64,000 nucleotides of DNA from positions 50,097-114,096 of the forward strand of contig CAZNRD010000004.1 in NCBI GenBank assembly GCA_964575425.1. The letters are read 5' to 3'. This stretch comes from DATEAV01 sp964575425 (GTDB lineage Bacteria > Chloroflexota > Anaerolineae > Anaerolineales > E44-bin32). Of the stretch, positions 38,010-47,262 are shown in pieces. Under the pieces are notes generated by a model. The model saw only the letters and a program-made list of their open reading frames with translations. It was not told the origin of the DNA and did no database searches. Within the stretch, counting starts at the first letter, position 1; every line of letters starts with the position of its first letter. Both the position numbers and the translations under genes were made by a program.

Positions 38010-39407
38010 TCACGGATACTCGACAGACGTCCACTGCAGTGGATTCACCGGAACACCCCCCACCCACACCTCCCAGTGCAGATGAGCGCCGGTCACCCGG
38101 CCTGTGGCCCCGACCAGCCCGATCGTCTGCCCCGGCTCCACCATATCTCCCACCGCAACCAGAATCTCAGACTGATGCAGGTAGCCGGTGAACACGCCCC
38201 ATCCGTGATCGATGATCGTGGTGTTGCCCCGGACGACCAGCGGCCCGGCGAAGACGACGCGGCCACGGGCCGGCGCCGGGATCGGCGTGCCGGTACCGCC
38301 ATAGAAGTCGAGCCCCGTGTGATAGTAGCGGTAGCCGGAGTTGTTGTATGAGCGCCGCGAACCGAAGACGGAGGGGAACACCTCGGTGTTCTTCGACGGG
38401 AACAGGAAGGTGCCCGACCACAGACGCTCGGGCGAATCGGCGCTGACAATCGAGGCGATGAACTCTTCCTCCGGCACGGTCACGGCAGGATCGATCGTCT
38501 CGGGAGGCACCGCCAGCGGCCTATCGAACAGATAGCCGCCCTCGACGACCGGCACGGGCTGCGAGAACGCGCAGAATATGCTGCCATCCGCTGGATCCAG
38601 CAGCGACACCTCGAGGTCGTACAGCCCCGGCTCGGCCATGGCGTGAATGCCTTGCAGCGCCACCTGATGAGCCTCATCAAGGGAATGGAACTGCAGGACC
38701 CGCTCTCCGACCCGGCCCTCGATGGTGACCTCCCCTGCGGCCTCGACTCGAACGCGCAGGGTGCGGCCCTGAACCGCTGGGAGCGGACTCACCTGCACCG
38801 ACAACACCGGCTCCGGCAACCCCGATGGAGGGGACGAGCCGCCGGGGATCGCCAGCGTGGCCCCCGGAAGGACCCACAGCCGGTCGCTCCACCGGTTCAC
38901 CGTCGCCACCAGCCAGGGGTTCACACCTTGCAGCACCGCGGTCTCCAGAAGCGACCTCCCCTCCTCTACAGCGAGCGTCTTGGCTGCCGCAAGGCGCAGC
39001 GGATTGGCCTCGTCTTGAGACACGATCAGCGCCTGCCCAACGTAAAGCCGCTGCGGGCTGACGATGCGGTTGAGCCGGATCAGGGTCTCCTTCGGAACCC
39101 CGTGCCGCAGGCTGAGGCTGGCAAGCGTTTCGCCGTAGGCGATCTCCTGCGTGGTCAGCACGCCGCTCACGCCCTCGAAACCCGGGATGAGAAGGGGCTG
39201 TCCGGGCTGGAGCAGCGACGGGTTGGTGATGCTGTTGGCATTGATTAGGGCTTCAAGCGAAACGCCGAAGCGCCGGGCGATGTCGGTCAGCGTGTCGTCG
39301 GGGGCGACGATGTACACAGGGCCGCCCTCCTGAGCCCTCGCGTCGCCGCACGGCAGCAGGAAAGTCAGGGCGAGGACAAGCAAGGCGACCCTAGGCCAGC
39401 GGCACAT
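38010..39407 (-). CDS. LysM-M23 peptidoglycan peptidase
   Basis: A 465-residue exported protein. After a signal peptide it has two clear LysM repeats (DDTLTDIARRFGVSLEAL, GETLASLSLRHGVPKETL) and a third, divergent one, a strand-rich spacer, and a C-terminal M23/LytM endopeptidase domain with the metal motifs HTGLDF and GAHLHWEV. It should cleave peptide cross-links in the wall. ATG 39407 overlaps the DUF192 gene by 17 bases and has GGAG upstream; it lies in an operon with DUF192 and a receiver protein. Confidence 0.93.
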   Translation of the reverse strand: MCRWPRVALLVLALTFLLPCGDARAQEGGPVYIVAPDDTLTDIARRFGVSLEALINANSITNPSLLQPGQPLLIPGFEGVSGVLTTQEIAYGETLASLSLRHGVPKETLIRLNRIVSPQRLYVGQALIVSQDEANPLRLAAAKTLAVEEGRSLLETAVLQGVNPWLVATVNRWSDRLWVLPGATLAIPGGSSPPSGLPEPVLSVQVSPLPAVQGRTLRVRVEAAGEVTIEGRVGERVLQFHSLDEAHQVALQGIHAMAEPGLYDLEVSLLDPADGSIFCAFSQPVPVVEGGYLFDRPLAVPPETIDPAVTVPEEEFIASIVSADSPERLWSGTFLFPSKNTEVFPSVFGSRRSYNNSGYRYYHTGLDFYGGTGTPIPAPARGRVVFAGPLVVRGNTTIIDHGWGVFTGYLHQSEILVAVGDMVEPGQTIGLVGATGRVTGAHLHWEVWVGGVPVNPLQWTSVEYP

Positions 39408-39768
39408 CCGCAAACTCCAGTTCATCCCCTTCGCTCACGCGCTCGAGGAGCGAAGGATGACCTTCGAGCACATACTGGGCCGGTCGCTTCGGCAGATAGA
39501 TTCCCCCGCGGCGCGCATGTCTTCGATCTATCACGCTCCCGCCTGGATCCAGCCACACGACGCCAAGGTCCATCCACATGCCCCACATGTGGATGGCCGA
39601 CCCCAGCCGGCTTGGGCGCGCCTCCACGAGCAACAGCCCCTCGCCCGGCGACAAGTCGCGCCGGAAGGTCAGCCCGCGCAGGCGGCACCAGAAGCCGTTG
39701 CACCAGAGGGCCCGCAAGACGGCTTCGCCGCCCCTCGACCGATTGTGGACCACAACCCAGCGCTCCAT
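39391..39768 (-). CDS. DUF192 family protein
   Basis: A 125-residue single-domain DUF192 protein: CRLRGLTFRRDL near the N-terminus and MWGMWMDLGVVWLDPGGSVID with the family's Met-Trp core. No signal peptide is seen from this start. A GTG at 39837 overlapping the receiver stop (GTGA) would add 23 residues outside the domain, so ATG 39768 is preferred. Function of DUF192 is unknown. It is the middle gene of a receiver-DUF192-peptidase operon. Confidence 0.82.
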   Translation of the reverse strand: MERWVVVHNRSRGGEAVLRALWCNGFWCRLRGLTFRRDLSPGEGLLLVEARPSRLGSAIHMWGMWMDLGVVWLDPGGSVIDRRHARRGGIYLPKRPAQYVLEGHPSLLERVSEGDELEFADVPLA

Positions 39769-39833
39769 CCGGCTCCCAGATACGAAGCCGGGGCGACCGC
39801 TGCCGCCCCGGTGTACCTCGCCCACGAGCGCGG

Positions 39834-40220
39834 TCACTCCGACAGGCCGAGGATCTTCTCCACGCTCTCCAGCAGTTCCTGCGGCCCGAAAGGCTTGGTG
39901 ATGTAATCGTCGACCTTCGCGATGTGCAGGCCGAGCACTTTGTCGATCGATTGCGCCTTGGCGGTGACGACAATCACCGGGATGGTGCGAAGGTTGGGAT
40001 CGGCCTTGATCTGCTGGTAGACCTCCCAGCCGTCCATGTCGGGCATCATCAGATCGAGCAGGATCAGGTCCGGCTTCTCCCGCCGGACGGTCTCGAGCCC
40101 CTCGATGCCCCCGTTGGCCCCGATGACGTAGAAGCCCTTGCGGCCGAGGATAAGCCGGACAAGATCGATCATTTCCGGTTCATCCTCGATGCAGACGACG
40201 CGCTTCGACTCGGATGCCAT
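39834..40220 (-). CDS. Single-domain response regulator receiver
   Basis: A 128-residue CheY-like protein: acidic pair in CIEDEP, acceptor Asp56 (LLDLMMPDMDG), Thr in IVVTAKA and the Lys of YITKPFG. There is no output domain. ATG 40220 has GGGGAGGC upstream. It leads the operon with DUF192 and the M23 peptidase, hinting at control of cell-wall remodelling, which is inferred. No kinase is adjacent. Confidence 0.93.
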   Translation of the reverse strand: MASESKRVVCIEDEPEMIDLVRLILGRKGFYVIGANGGIEGLETVRREKPDLILLDLMMPDMDGWEVYQQIKADPNLRTIPVIVVTAKAQSIDKVLGLHIAKVDDYITKPFGPQELLESVEKILGLSE

Positions 40221-40314
40221 AGGGGCCTCCCCGGCCGGAATGCGCTCATTAGTGTACCATAATGAACCCACCGCGCAACTGGGCGCTGGTCCTGGGCCGG
40301 GCCCGTCGGAGAAT

Positions 40315-40342
40315 CAACCGAGCCCCCAGAGGGGCTCGGTTG
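40315..40342. terminator. Perfect hairpin in divergent intergenic region
   Basis: A 12-bp perfect stem (CAACCGAGCCCC / GGGGCTCGGTTG) with a CAGA loop. It lies between genes transcribed away from each other, so it does not end a known gene. The 385-base gap around it (40272-40656) holds no supported gene. It could be a leader structure, part of an unseen small RNA, or a remnant terminator. Confidence 0.55.
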
Positions 40343-40656
40343 AGGAGGAGAGCAAGCCGCTCACCCTAGGCATCGGGGGACCTACGATTACCATTTGGAG
40401 TGCGGGCCGGTGGCCGCAGGGGGATCGGCGCCAGACACTCGCTCTGTTGGGTAAGGTGTTGTCTCCGGATGCCCATGAGGGCGCGGCTTGCATGCTCATT
40501 GTCGCGCCGCTCCCCGCCGGTGGACCTTACGTGCGGCTTCCATTCGATGGTCTGATCGTCCGCCGCCCCATGCCCCGGGCAGAGCCGCCAGAAGGGCAAC
40601 GCCAGGTCAGCACCGCTGAGGGCTCTCAGGTCTCCCACCAATCGGGCATGATGAGG

Positions 40657-40662
40657 TACAAT
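40657..40662 (+). promoter_or_regulatory. Candidate -10 box of ion-transport operon
   Basis: TACAAT, 49 bases before the ATG at 40712, in the pattern of the other promoters here. Confidence 0.45.
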
Positions 40663-40711
40663 ACCGAGCCTGCGCCCCGGAGGCAGTTCCCCGGCGAAGC
40701 TAAGACCAAGC

Positions 40712-41869
40712 ATGTCCAAGAAGGCCACTTCCTCCATCGGTCCCTCGGGCCGGCTTACCCTCGAGGTGCCCGAAGTCTCGCTCGGGCCTTTGCGCAAGGA
40801 GTACAAGGCGTGGCAAGCTCTCCTTGAGGCCCAGCCCCTGATCCTCCAGCGGTTCCTGGAGGCGCAGGCGCGCCTGCTTGCCGAGGCTCTGGTGGATCGA
40901 GCACCGCAGGCGCGCTTCACGCTCCCCGATCAGATCGTCCCCGTGGTGGGAGGCCAGGCCATCCCCATCCCGTTGGATCATCGAGAGCAGTTGGTCGGTG
41001 GGCTCATCGACCGGCTGACTGGCGGGGACATTCGGGTGTCCGTTCGCCAGCGCCTAGCCGAGCTGGAGCAGTCTGGGGACCGCGGCGTTGCGGCGGCGAC
41101 GGCAGTCCTGCGCCACGCAACCGCCATGCACATGGTTCACGACATGCTCCCCACAGGGCGCTCCGTCACCTACGCCGAAGCGCCCGAGGGGGGCATCCCC
41201 TGCACCCCTGTGGTCGAGGGTCTGGAACCGGAGTCGGCCATCACGGCGCCCACCGACGTCATTGTCGAGCAGGGCGAGGTTGAGGCCAGCCGCGGGCTGC
41301 TGACCGTGCCCTTTGTCCCCGCCGCCCGCAAGTTCTACCTGCCCCAATGGGTGGCGTTTGACGAAGAAGACCGCCTGCTTGTCGGCTCGGTGAATGAGGC
41401 CGAGGCCCATGTGCGGTCGATGCAGCGCTTCCTGGGCATCCTGCACGCCGCCGTGTCCCTGGCGCCGTACATCGTGGCCGATGAGGAGTACCAGCGCAAG
41501 CGCTACGGCATGCTCGGCCAGCTGGTGAATCAGGGCCGCGCCCTGGCGCGCCACCTGACCGGCGAGATCATCCGCACCATCAAGCGCCGGGCCGCGGGCA
41601 ACGACCTCAACCGCGGCCTGAGCCTGAGCCTCCCGTATTTCGACGACCAATCACTGGCGATGAAGACGCGGGATTTCGAGGTCATTCCGGCGGGCCGCAT
41701 CATGTTCATACCGGCTTTCGTGGTGAGAGCGGCCCGCATGGAGCAGGCGAAGGCGATGCAGGACACCCGCCTTGACCCCTCCACTCGCGCCCACCTTCGG
41801 CACGAGCTTTCGATCCTGGAAAAGGCCTTCGAGAGCCAGCCCCGGGGCCCACGCCCTGAGCAGTCGTAG
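40712..41869 (+). CDS. Unknown protein leading the ion-transport operon
   Basis: A 385-residue soluble protein not recognised as a known family. It begins with a low-complexity stretch, then helical segments (LLEAQPLILQRFLEAQARLL, VRQRLAELEQSGDRG), a beta patch with TAPTDVIVEQGEVEASRGLL, and a helical end (RKRYGMLGQLVNQGRALARH). No signal peptide or membrane span. The APC permease starts 11 bases later, so it is probably a regulator or chaperone of that transporter (inference). Confidence 0.7.
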   Translation: MSKKATSSIGPSGRLTLEVPEVSLGPLRKEYKAWQALLEAQPLILQRFLEAQARLLAEALVDRAPQARFTLPDQIVPVVGGQAIPIPLDHREQLVGGLIDRLTGGDIRVSVRQRLAELEQSGDRGVAAATAVLRHATAMHMVHDMLPTGRSVTYAEAPEGGIPCTPVVEGLEPESAITAPTDVIVEQGEVEASRGLLTVPFVPAARKFYLPQWVAFDEEDRLLVGSVNEAEAHVRSMQRFLGILHAAVSLAPYIVADEEYQRKRYGMLGQLVNQGRALARHLTGEIIRTIKRRAAGNDLNRGLSLSLPYFDDQSLAMKTRDFEVIPAGRIMFIPAFVVRAARMEQAKAMQDTRLDPSTRAHLRHELSILEKAFESQPRGPRPEQS

Positions 41870-41880
41870 GAACCCGCCTG

Positions 41881-43770
41881 ATGCTCTCCATTCTCCTGCT
41901 GGTTGCCATTCTGTATATCGCCTACCGCGCCGCGCCGCGGGAGCGCCAGGAGGATGCCCTGCTCCACGGCCCTGGCCAGATCGGGCTGGCTGCGGCGGTG
42001 GCGCTCTTTGGCGTCGACTACTTTACCTCCTACTACTACGCCTCCGGTGAGCTGCTGGGCGTGTTGCATCCCTACGGCCTGGAGCGCTACGGCTACTTCG
42101 CCGTGGCCGTGATCGCCTTCGCCAACTTTGTCTTCGGCGCGCTCTACATGTACTCGCTGGGCGTCTTCAACGAAGGCGGCGGAGCGTTTGCTGCAGCCAT
42201 GCGCTACCTCGGCCCCTCGCTGAGCCTGATCGTGGCCGTTGTCCTGATCCAGGATTATGTCTTGACGATCGTGGTCTCCACCCTCTCTGGCGCCGACCAG
42301 CTCCTTTCCCTCTCCAATGCCTATGGGGTCAACTGGTTCTGGCACTTCGCGCTCGGCGCCGCTCTGGCGACGAGCACCTGGTATTTCACCATCCGCGGCC
42401 GCGGGGAATCGGCCCAGGTGGTGGGCACGCTGCTGGGCATCTTCCTCATGCTCACCGTACTGATGGTCTTCGGCCTGTTCACGGCCGTGTTCCGCAACCT
42501 GCCGCCGATCCCTATCCAGGACCCCGTCGAGCCTTCAACCCTGGGCGAAGCGCTCTACCACCTGCTGACGGCCTCGATGAAAGGCATGGTGGCCCTGACC
42601 GGCCTGGAGGCGATGTCCAACGGCATCCAGTTCGTCAAGCACGAGGATGCCTCCATCGTGCGGTGGGGCAAGATGCATCTCCCTGGGCTCAAGCGGCTGT
42701 GGGATTTCTACAGCGGGAAGGTCGGCATCGGTCGTTTCGTACAGACTTCGTTCTTGTTCTACGGCGGCCTGACGACCCTGATGCTCACCAGCTTTGCCAT
42801 CCGTTTCAACGCCTACGACGGCACGCTGGGCAGGACGCTGGTGGGGAACCTGGCGTTCATCGGGTTCTCGCAGGTGCAAGGGGGCATACTACTCTACTGG
42901 GTCTATCAGGTGTTGGCGGTGGCGATGCTGGCCGCGGCCTCGATGACGGCGTACCAGGATCTGCAGTCGATGGCCTGGCGCAACGTCGCAATTGGTGAGA
43001 TTCCCGAGATCGTGGTTTACCGCAACCCCAAGGGCACCTTCACCCGGCCAGTGACGGCAGCGCTTGCGGCCGCGATTCTGATCCAGCTCCTGGTGCGGGG
43101 ACGCACGACGCTGGCGGTGCCCTACTACGGCGTGGGCGTCTTCCTGCCGTTGACAGCCATGGCCCTCGCCATGCGCAGGCACTCGTTGGAGCACGTCCGC
43201 GGCCGCGGCCGCCCCTGGGCCATCGGCGGAACGACGGCGGCCACCGTCCTTGGTGCCACGGTCTTCCTCGGGCAGATCATCGGCAAGTGGGAAGAAGGCG
43301 GCTGGCTGGTGCTGATATCCCTCGGGGTGCTTATCCTGATGGCCCATGCCATCCTCATCTCACCCATCGGCTACCGCGAGCCCGAGCAGATTCGCCGCAT
43401 CGTGCGCGTGAAGGCCAGGGTCGAAGGGCCGATGGCCACCATCGTCGAGTGGCAGTCCCTGCGCGCCCAGGAGTATCGCTATCAGCTGCTGGTAGCCATC
43501 ACTCGCTTCTGGGAGCTCTTTGGGGTGCGCCGCCCGATGCGCTTCGAAAGGCCAGTCCCTGCCGGCGACTATGAGGACGCGGTGGAAGCAATCGAGAACG
43601 GAGGGCCCTCGCCGCTGGAGGAATACCTCCACCCCAGGGCGCAACCGGCGCCAGTCGCCCCGACGGGCAATCCATCCTTAGAGGCGGACCGCTCCACCCC
43701 CGCGCGGGACGAAGCCGCGGATGACTCAGACAGCAGCAACGCCGGTGAGCCGCAGACAGAAGCCGGATGA
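41881..43770 (+). CDS. APC-superfamily permease, probably K+ or amino-acid transporter
   Basis: A 629-residue membrane protein with about 12 helices and a cytoplasmic C-terminal part of about 130 residues ending in an acidic, low-complexity tail. The N-terminal helix-1 region (GPGQIGLAAAVALFGVDYFTSYYY) and the next motif (GGGAFAAAMRYLGPSL) match APC transporters of the kind related to KimA and the Rv2690c permease that lies beside CeoB/CeoC in mycobacteria. Placement beside two TrkA proteins supports potassium over amino acids. Substrate is inferred. Confidence 0.85.
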   Translation: MLSILLLVAILYIAYRAAPRERQEDALLHGPGQIGLAAAVALFGVDYFTSYYYASGELLGVLHPYGLERYGYFAVAVIAFANFVFGALYMYSLGVFNEGGGAFAAAMRYLGPSLSLIVAVVLIQDYVLTIVVSTLSGADQLLSLSNAYGVNWFWHFALGAALATSTWYFTIRGRGESAQVVGTLLGIFLMLTVLMVFGLFTAVFRNLPPIPIQDPVEPSTLGEALYHLLTASMKGMVALTGLEAMSNGIQFVKHEDASIVRWGKMHLPGLKRLWDFYSGKVGIGRFVQTSFLFYGGLTTLMLTSFAIRFNAYDGTLGRTLVGNLAFIGFSQVQGGILLYWVYQVLAVAMLAAASMTAYQDLQSMAWRNVAIGEIPEIVVYRNPKGTFTRPVTAALAAAILIQLLVRGRTTLAVPYYGVGVFLPLTAMALAMRRHSLEHVRGRGRPWAIGGTTAATVLGATVFLGQIIGKWEEGGWLVLISLGVLILMAHAILISPIGYREPEQIRRIVRVKARVEGPMATIVEWQSLRAQEYRYQLLVAITRFWELFGVRRPMRFERPVPAGDYEDAVEAIENGGPSPLEEYLHPRAQPAPVAPTGNPSLEADRSTPARDEAADDSDSSNAGEPQTEAG

Positions 43771-43794
43771 CCGCATGATGCCGGCACCTTTCGA

Positions 43795-46602
43795 GTGACT
43801 GCCAGGCCCATCTACCTCCTCCGTCCGAACGAGGTCTACTCCCACCTGGCGACTTCGCCGCAAGGGCTGACCGGGAACGAGGCCGCGTCGCGCCTTTCGC
43901 TCTACGGCGGCAATGCCCTGACCGAGCCGCCGCGCCCTCCCCCGTGGCGCGGGCTTCTCGGCCACGTGACGCATCGGATGGCAATCCTGCTTTGGAGCGC
44001 CGGCCTGCTGGCTTTCCTCAGCCGCGAGTTCACCCTGGGCATCGTCATCTGGATTGTCGTGTTGATCAACGGCGGCTTCTCCTACTGGCAGGAGTACAGG
44101 GCTCAGAAGGCACTTGAAGCCCTTCGCTTGCTGCTTCCAGCCTACGCCCGCGTCGTTCGCGAAGGAAACGAGACGGCCGTTCCCGCCAGCGACGTGGTCC
44201 CCGGGGACGTGCTGGTGCTGGCAGAGGGCGACAACGTTTCGGCCGACGCGCGATTGGTCGAAGAGTTCGGCTTGCGGACGAACAACGCTACCCTCACCGG
44301 CGAGGCAATGCCAGCCCGACGCACGGCGGACGCTTCGCTGCGGGAAAACCTCAGCGAGCTCGAGCGCCCGAACCTGGTCTTCGCCGGCACCTCGATCGTG
44401 TCCGGCACGGGCCGCGCGGTCGTCTATGCCACGGGCATGCAGACGCAGTTCGGGCGCATCGTCCGCCTGACGCAGGAGGTGCGCGAGGAGCCAAGCCCGC
44501 TGCAGCAGGAGATGCGCCGCCTCACGCGGCTGATCTCGACTGTGGCCATTGGCATCGGCCTGGTCGTGTTCGGCGTGGCCATTTCGCAGGTGGGGATGCC
44601 GCGTCTGGAGGCTTTCCTGCTGGCGCTGGGCATCATCGTCGCCGCCGTGCCCGAAGGCCTGACGCCGACGGTCACCCTCTCCCTCGCAATGGCCGTGCAG
44701 CGGCTGGCGCAGCGCGGCGTCCTGGCGAAGAAGCTGGCCATCCTTGAGACGCTTGGATCGGTGTCTGTGGTTTGCACCGACAAGAGCGGAACGCTCACGC
44801 AGAACCAGATGACCATCCGTGAGGTCTGGGTGGCTGGGAATCGCTTGACCGTCACCGGCGTGGGGTACGAGCCGAAGGGAGATATCCTCCCCGCGGCGAA
44901 CGGACATCCGGCGCGGGAGGACCTGGAGGCGCTGCTGCGCGCCGCCTGGCTCTGCAACAACTCGCGCCTGAACCCACCGACGACGGAGCGCCCACGGTGG
45001 ACCTGCCTGGGGGATCAGACCGAGGCTGCACTGCGCGTGCTGGCGCTCAAGGGAGGCCTGGACGAGCAGGCAATGGCCCGCTCCTACCCACGCCTTCATG
45101 AGATACCCTTCGATGCCCATCGCAAGCGGATGAGCACCATCCACCGCAACCGGCAGCAATTGCTGGCGTATGTCAAAGGCGCGCCGCGGGAAGTGCTACA
45201 GTTGTGCAGCCATATCCTGTGGCAGGGAGAGGTCAAGCGGCTCGACGGGCCGATGAGGGCGCAGGCTCAGGCCATCAACGATGAGTTCGCCCGCCGCGCG
45301 CTGCGCGTTCTGGCTCTGGCCCAGAAAGAACTTGAACCACGCCTGGGCGGCTTCACGCCCGAGCGCGTCGAGACCGGGCTGACTTTCCTGGGGTTGGTGG
45401 GGATGATGGATCCACCCCGCCCCGAGGTCGCCGGCGCCATGGAACGCTGCCGCAGCGGCGGCGTGCGCATGGTGATGGTCACCGGGGACTACGGTCTGAC
45501 GGCCGAGTCGGTGGCGCGGCGCGCCGGCATGCTCACCACCCCCCGGCCGCGCATCCTGACCGGCGCCGACCTGGACGCCATGTCCGACGCGCAGCTGCAG
45601 GCGTTGCTCTCGCGCGAGGAGATCGTCTTCGCCCGCATGGCGCCCGAACACAAGCTGCGTCTGGTGTCGTGCTATCAGGCCGCGGGCGATGTGGTGGCGG
45701 TCATCGGGGACGGCGTCAACGATGCTCCGGCTCTGCGCCGCGCGGATGTCGGAATCGCCATGGGCATGACCGGCACCGATGTGGCGAAAGAGGCGGCCGA
45801 CGTCATCATCACCACCGACGACTTCTCAGCCATCGCCAACGCCCTGGAAGAGGGGCGGGCGCTGTTCGACAACCTGCGCAAGTTCGCCAAGTACATCTTC
45901 GTTAGCAACGTCCCCGAAATCGTGCCTTTCGTGCTGACGGCGCTGCTCAACATCCCGCTGGCACTCCAGGTGCAGCAGATCCTGGCCATCGACCTCGGCA
46001 CCGACCTGCTGCCGGCTCTGGCGCTGGGCGCCGAACGCCCAGAGCCTGGTGTGATGCAGCGCCCACCCCGACCCCGACGCGAGCCGCTGCTGAAGCGTCA
46101 GCATCTGCGGCAGAGCCTGCTCTGGCTGGGGGTGATCGAGACCGCGCTCTGCTACTCGGGATTCCTGCTTGTCTACCTGGCCTTCGACCACGCGGACCTG
46201 GTCCATCTGCCGCGCCTGGACTGGCTGGTAGCCCTCAACCCCCTGCACCTGCCGCTGCCTGCCGTGCACCAACTGGCGAGCACGGTGTTCCTTGCCGGCG
46301 TGGTTACAGCCCAAATCGGGAACGCTTTTGCCTGCCGCACGGCCGATGACGGCGGGCAGGCACCGCCCCTGAGCAGCAATCGCCCCCTGCTCTACGGCCT
46401 GGCAGCCGAAGTGGTGTTGATCCTGGGGCTGATATATCTCCCGCCGTTGCGATCGGTGTTCGACTTGTATCCGCTGCCTCCCCTCTTCTGGGGGTGGCTG
46501 GTCTTTTATGCTCCACTCCTCTACGGTCTGGACCGGCTCCGTCGATCACTGGCTCGGCGGCTGAGGTCACCGCTCGCCGCCGAAGGAGGGTCCCAGCCAT
46601 GA
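43795..46602 (+). CDS. P-type cation ATPase (P2-like), DKSGT variant
   Basis: A 935-residue P-type ATPase. The actuator motif is TGEA, the membrane M4 motif is VPEGLTPTV, and the catalytic loop is CTDKSGTLTQ with phospho-Asp329; the normal Thr is replaced by Ser (codon AGC). The hinge is GDGVNDAPALRRADVGIAMG and the last third holds the C-terminal membrane helices. It belongs to the P2 group that moves Ca2+ or Na+/K+. The GTG start lies 24 bases after the permease, and the next gene overlaps its stop (ATGA). Confidence 0.92.
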   Translation: MTARPIYLLRPNEVYSHLATSPQGLTGNEAASRLSLYGGNALTEPPRPPPWRGLLGHVTHRMAILLWSAGLLAFLSREFTLGIVIWIVVLINGGFSYWQEYRAQKALEALRLLLPAYARVVREGNETAVPASDVVPGDVLVLAEGDNVSADARLVEEFGLRTNNATLTGEAMPARRTADASLRENLSELERPNLVFAGTSIVSGTGRAVVYATGMQTQFGRIVRLTQEVREEPSPLQQEMRRLTRLISTVAIGIGLVVFGVAISQVGMPRLEAFLLALGIIVAAVPEGLTPTVTLSLAMAVQRLAQRGVLAKKLAILETLGSVSVVCTDKSGTLTQNQMTIREVWVAGNRLTVTGVGYEPKGDILPAANGHPAREDLEALLRAAWLCNNSRLNPPTTERPRWTCLGDQTEAALRVLALKGGLDEQAMARSYPRLHEIPFDAHRKRMSTIHRNRQQLLAYVKGAPREVLQLCSHILWQGEVKRLDGPMRAQAQAINDEFARRALRVLALAQKELEPRLGGFTPERVETGLTFLGLVGMMDPPRPEVAGAMERCRSGGVRMVMVTGDYGLTAESVARRAGMLTTPRPRILTGADLDAMSDAQLQALLSREEIVFARMAPEHKLRLVSCYQAAGDVVAVIGDGVNDAPALRRADVGIAMGMTGTDVAKEAADVIITTDDFSAIANALEEGRALFDNLRKFAKYIFVSNVPEIVPFVLTALLNIPLALQVQQILAIDLGTDLLPALALGAERPEPGVMQRPPRPRREPLLKRQHLRQSLLWLGVIETALCYSGFLLVYLAFDHADLVHLPRLDWLVALNPLHLPLPAVHQLASTVFLAGVVTAQIGNAFACRTADDGGQAPPLSSNRPLLYGLAAEVVLILGLIYLPPLRSVFDLYPLPPLFWGWLVFYAPLLYGLDRLRRSLARRLRSPLAAEGGSQP

Positions 46603-47249
46603 AAGTCATCATCATGGGTTGCGGCAGGGTGGGAGAACAAGTCGCCCTGCGTCTGCAAGAGAAAGGGCACGAGGTGACGGTCATCGACAGCGATCCGGCG
46701 ACGCCGGAGCGACTCGGTCCGAAGTTCCGCGGCCGGGTTGTGATCGGCCTCGGTTTCGACCAGCAGGTATTGTTGAAAGCCGGCATTGAGCACGCCGACG
46801 CGTTCGCCGCCACAAGCCGCTCCGACAACACCAACATCGTCGCCGCACGCATTGCCCGCAACGTGTATCACGTGCCGCGCGTCGTCGCCCGCCTCTACGA
46901 CCCGAGGCACGCCGAGATCTACCGCCGCCTGGGGCTGGTGACAATTTCCTCCACCACCTGGGGCGGGGAGCGCATCTACCAGCTTCTCACCCACACCGGC
47001 CTGGACCAGATCACTTCCTTTGGCCACGGAGAGGTCTCCCTGATCTGGGTGGAAGCGCCGCCTCAACTGGAAGGCCGACTCGTGCGCGAGGTCAGCATCC
47101 CTGGGGAGATCAGCGTGGTGGTCGTTGTGCGAGACGGCAAGGCACACCTACCCGCCCTGGGAATGGAGTTCGAGGCGGGCGACGAGATCCACTTCGCAGT
47201 CGACGCCAGAGCCTTGAGCCGGCTCGAAAACCTGCTCGGCCTGGGATAA
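46599..47249 (+). CDS. trkA: TrkA-family RCK potassium-channel regulator, first copy
   Basis: A 216-residue cytoplasmic RCK protein: Rossmann TrkA_N domain with nucleotide loop MGCGRVGEQVA and acidic end of strand 2 (VIDSD), then a TrkA_C domain from about residue 138. It binds NAD(H) or ATP and gates a K+ transporter. AGGAGGG precedes ATG 46599, which overlaps the ATPase stop. No TrkH/KtrB channel is in view; the APC permease is the likely partner, as in the mycobacterial ceoBC arrangement. Confidence 0.92.
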   Translation: MKVIIMGCGRVGEQVALRLQEKGHEVTVIDSDPATPERLGPKFRGRVVIGLGFDQQVLLKAGIEHADAFAATSRSDNTNIVAARIARNVYHVPRVVARLYDPRHAEIYRRLGLVTISSTTWGGERIYQLLTHTGLDQITSFGHGEVSLIWVEAPPQLEGRLVREVSIPGEISVVVVVRDGKAHLPALGMEFEAGDEIHFAVDARALSRLENLLGLG

Positions 47250-47262
47250 GAGGATGGCAGCC

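Noticed and set aside
43726..45159. Minus-strand frame of about 480 codons opposite the P-type ATPase
   Set aside because: No motif; entirely covered by the ATPase and permease genes.
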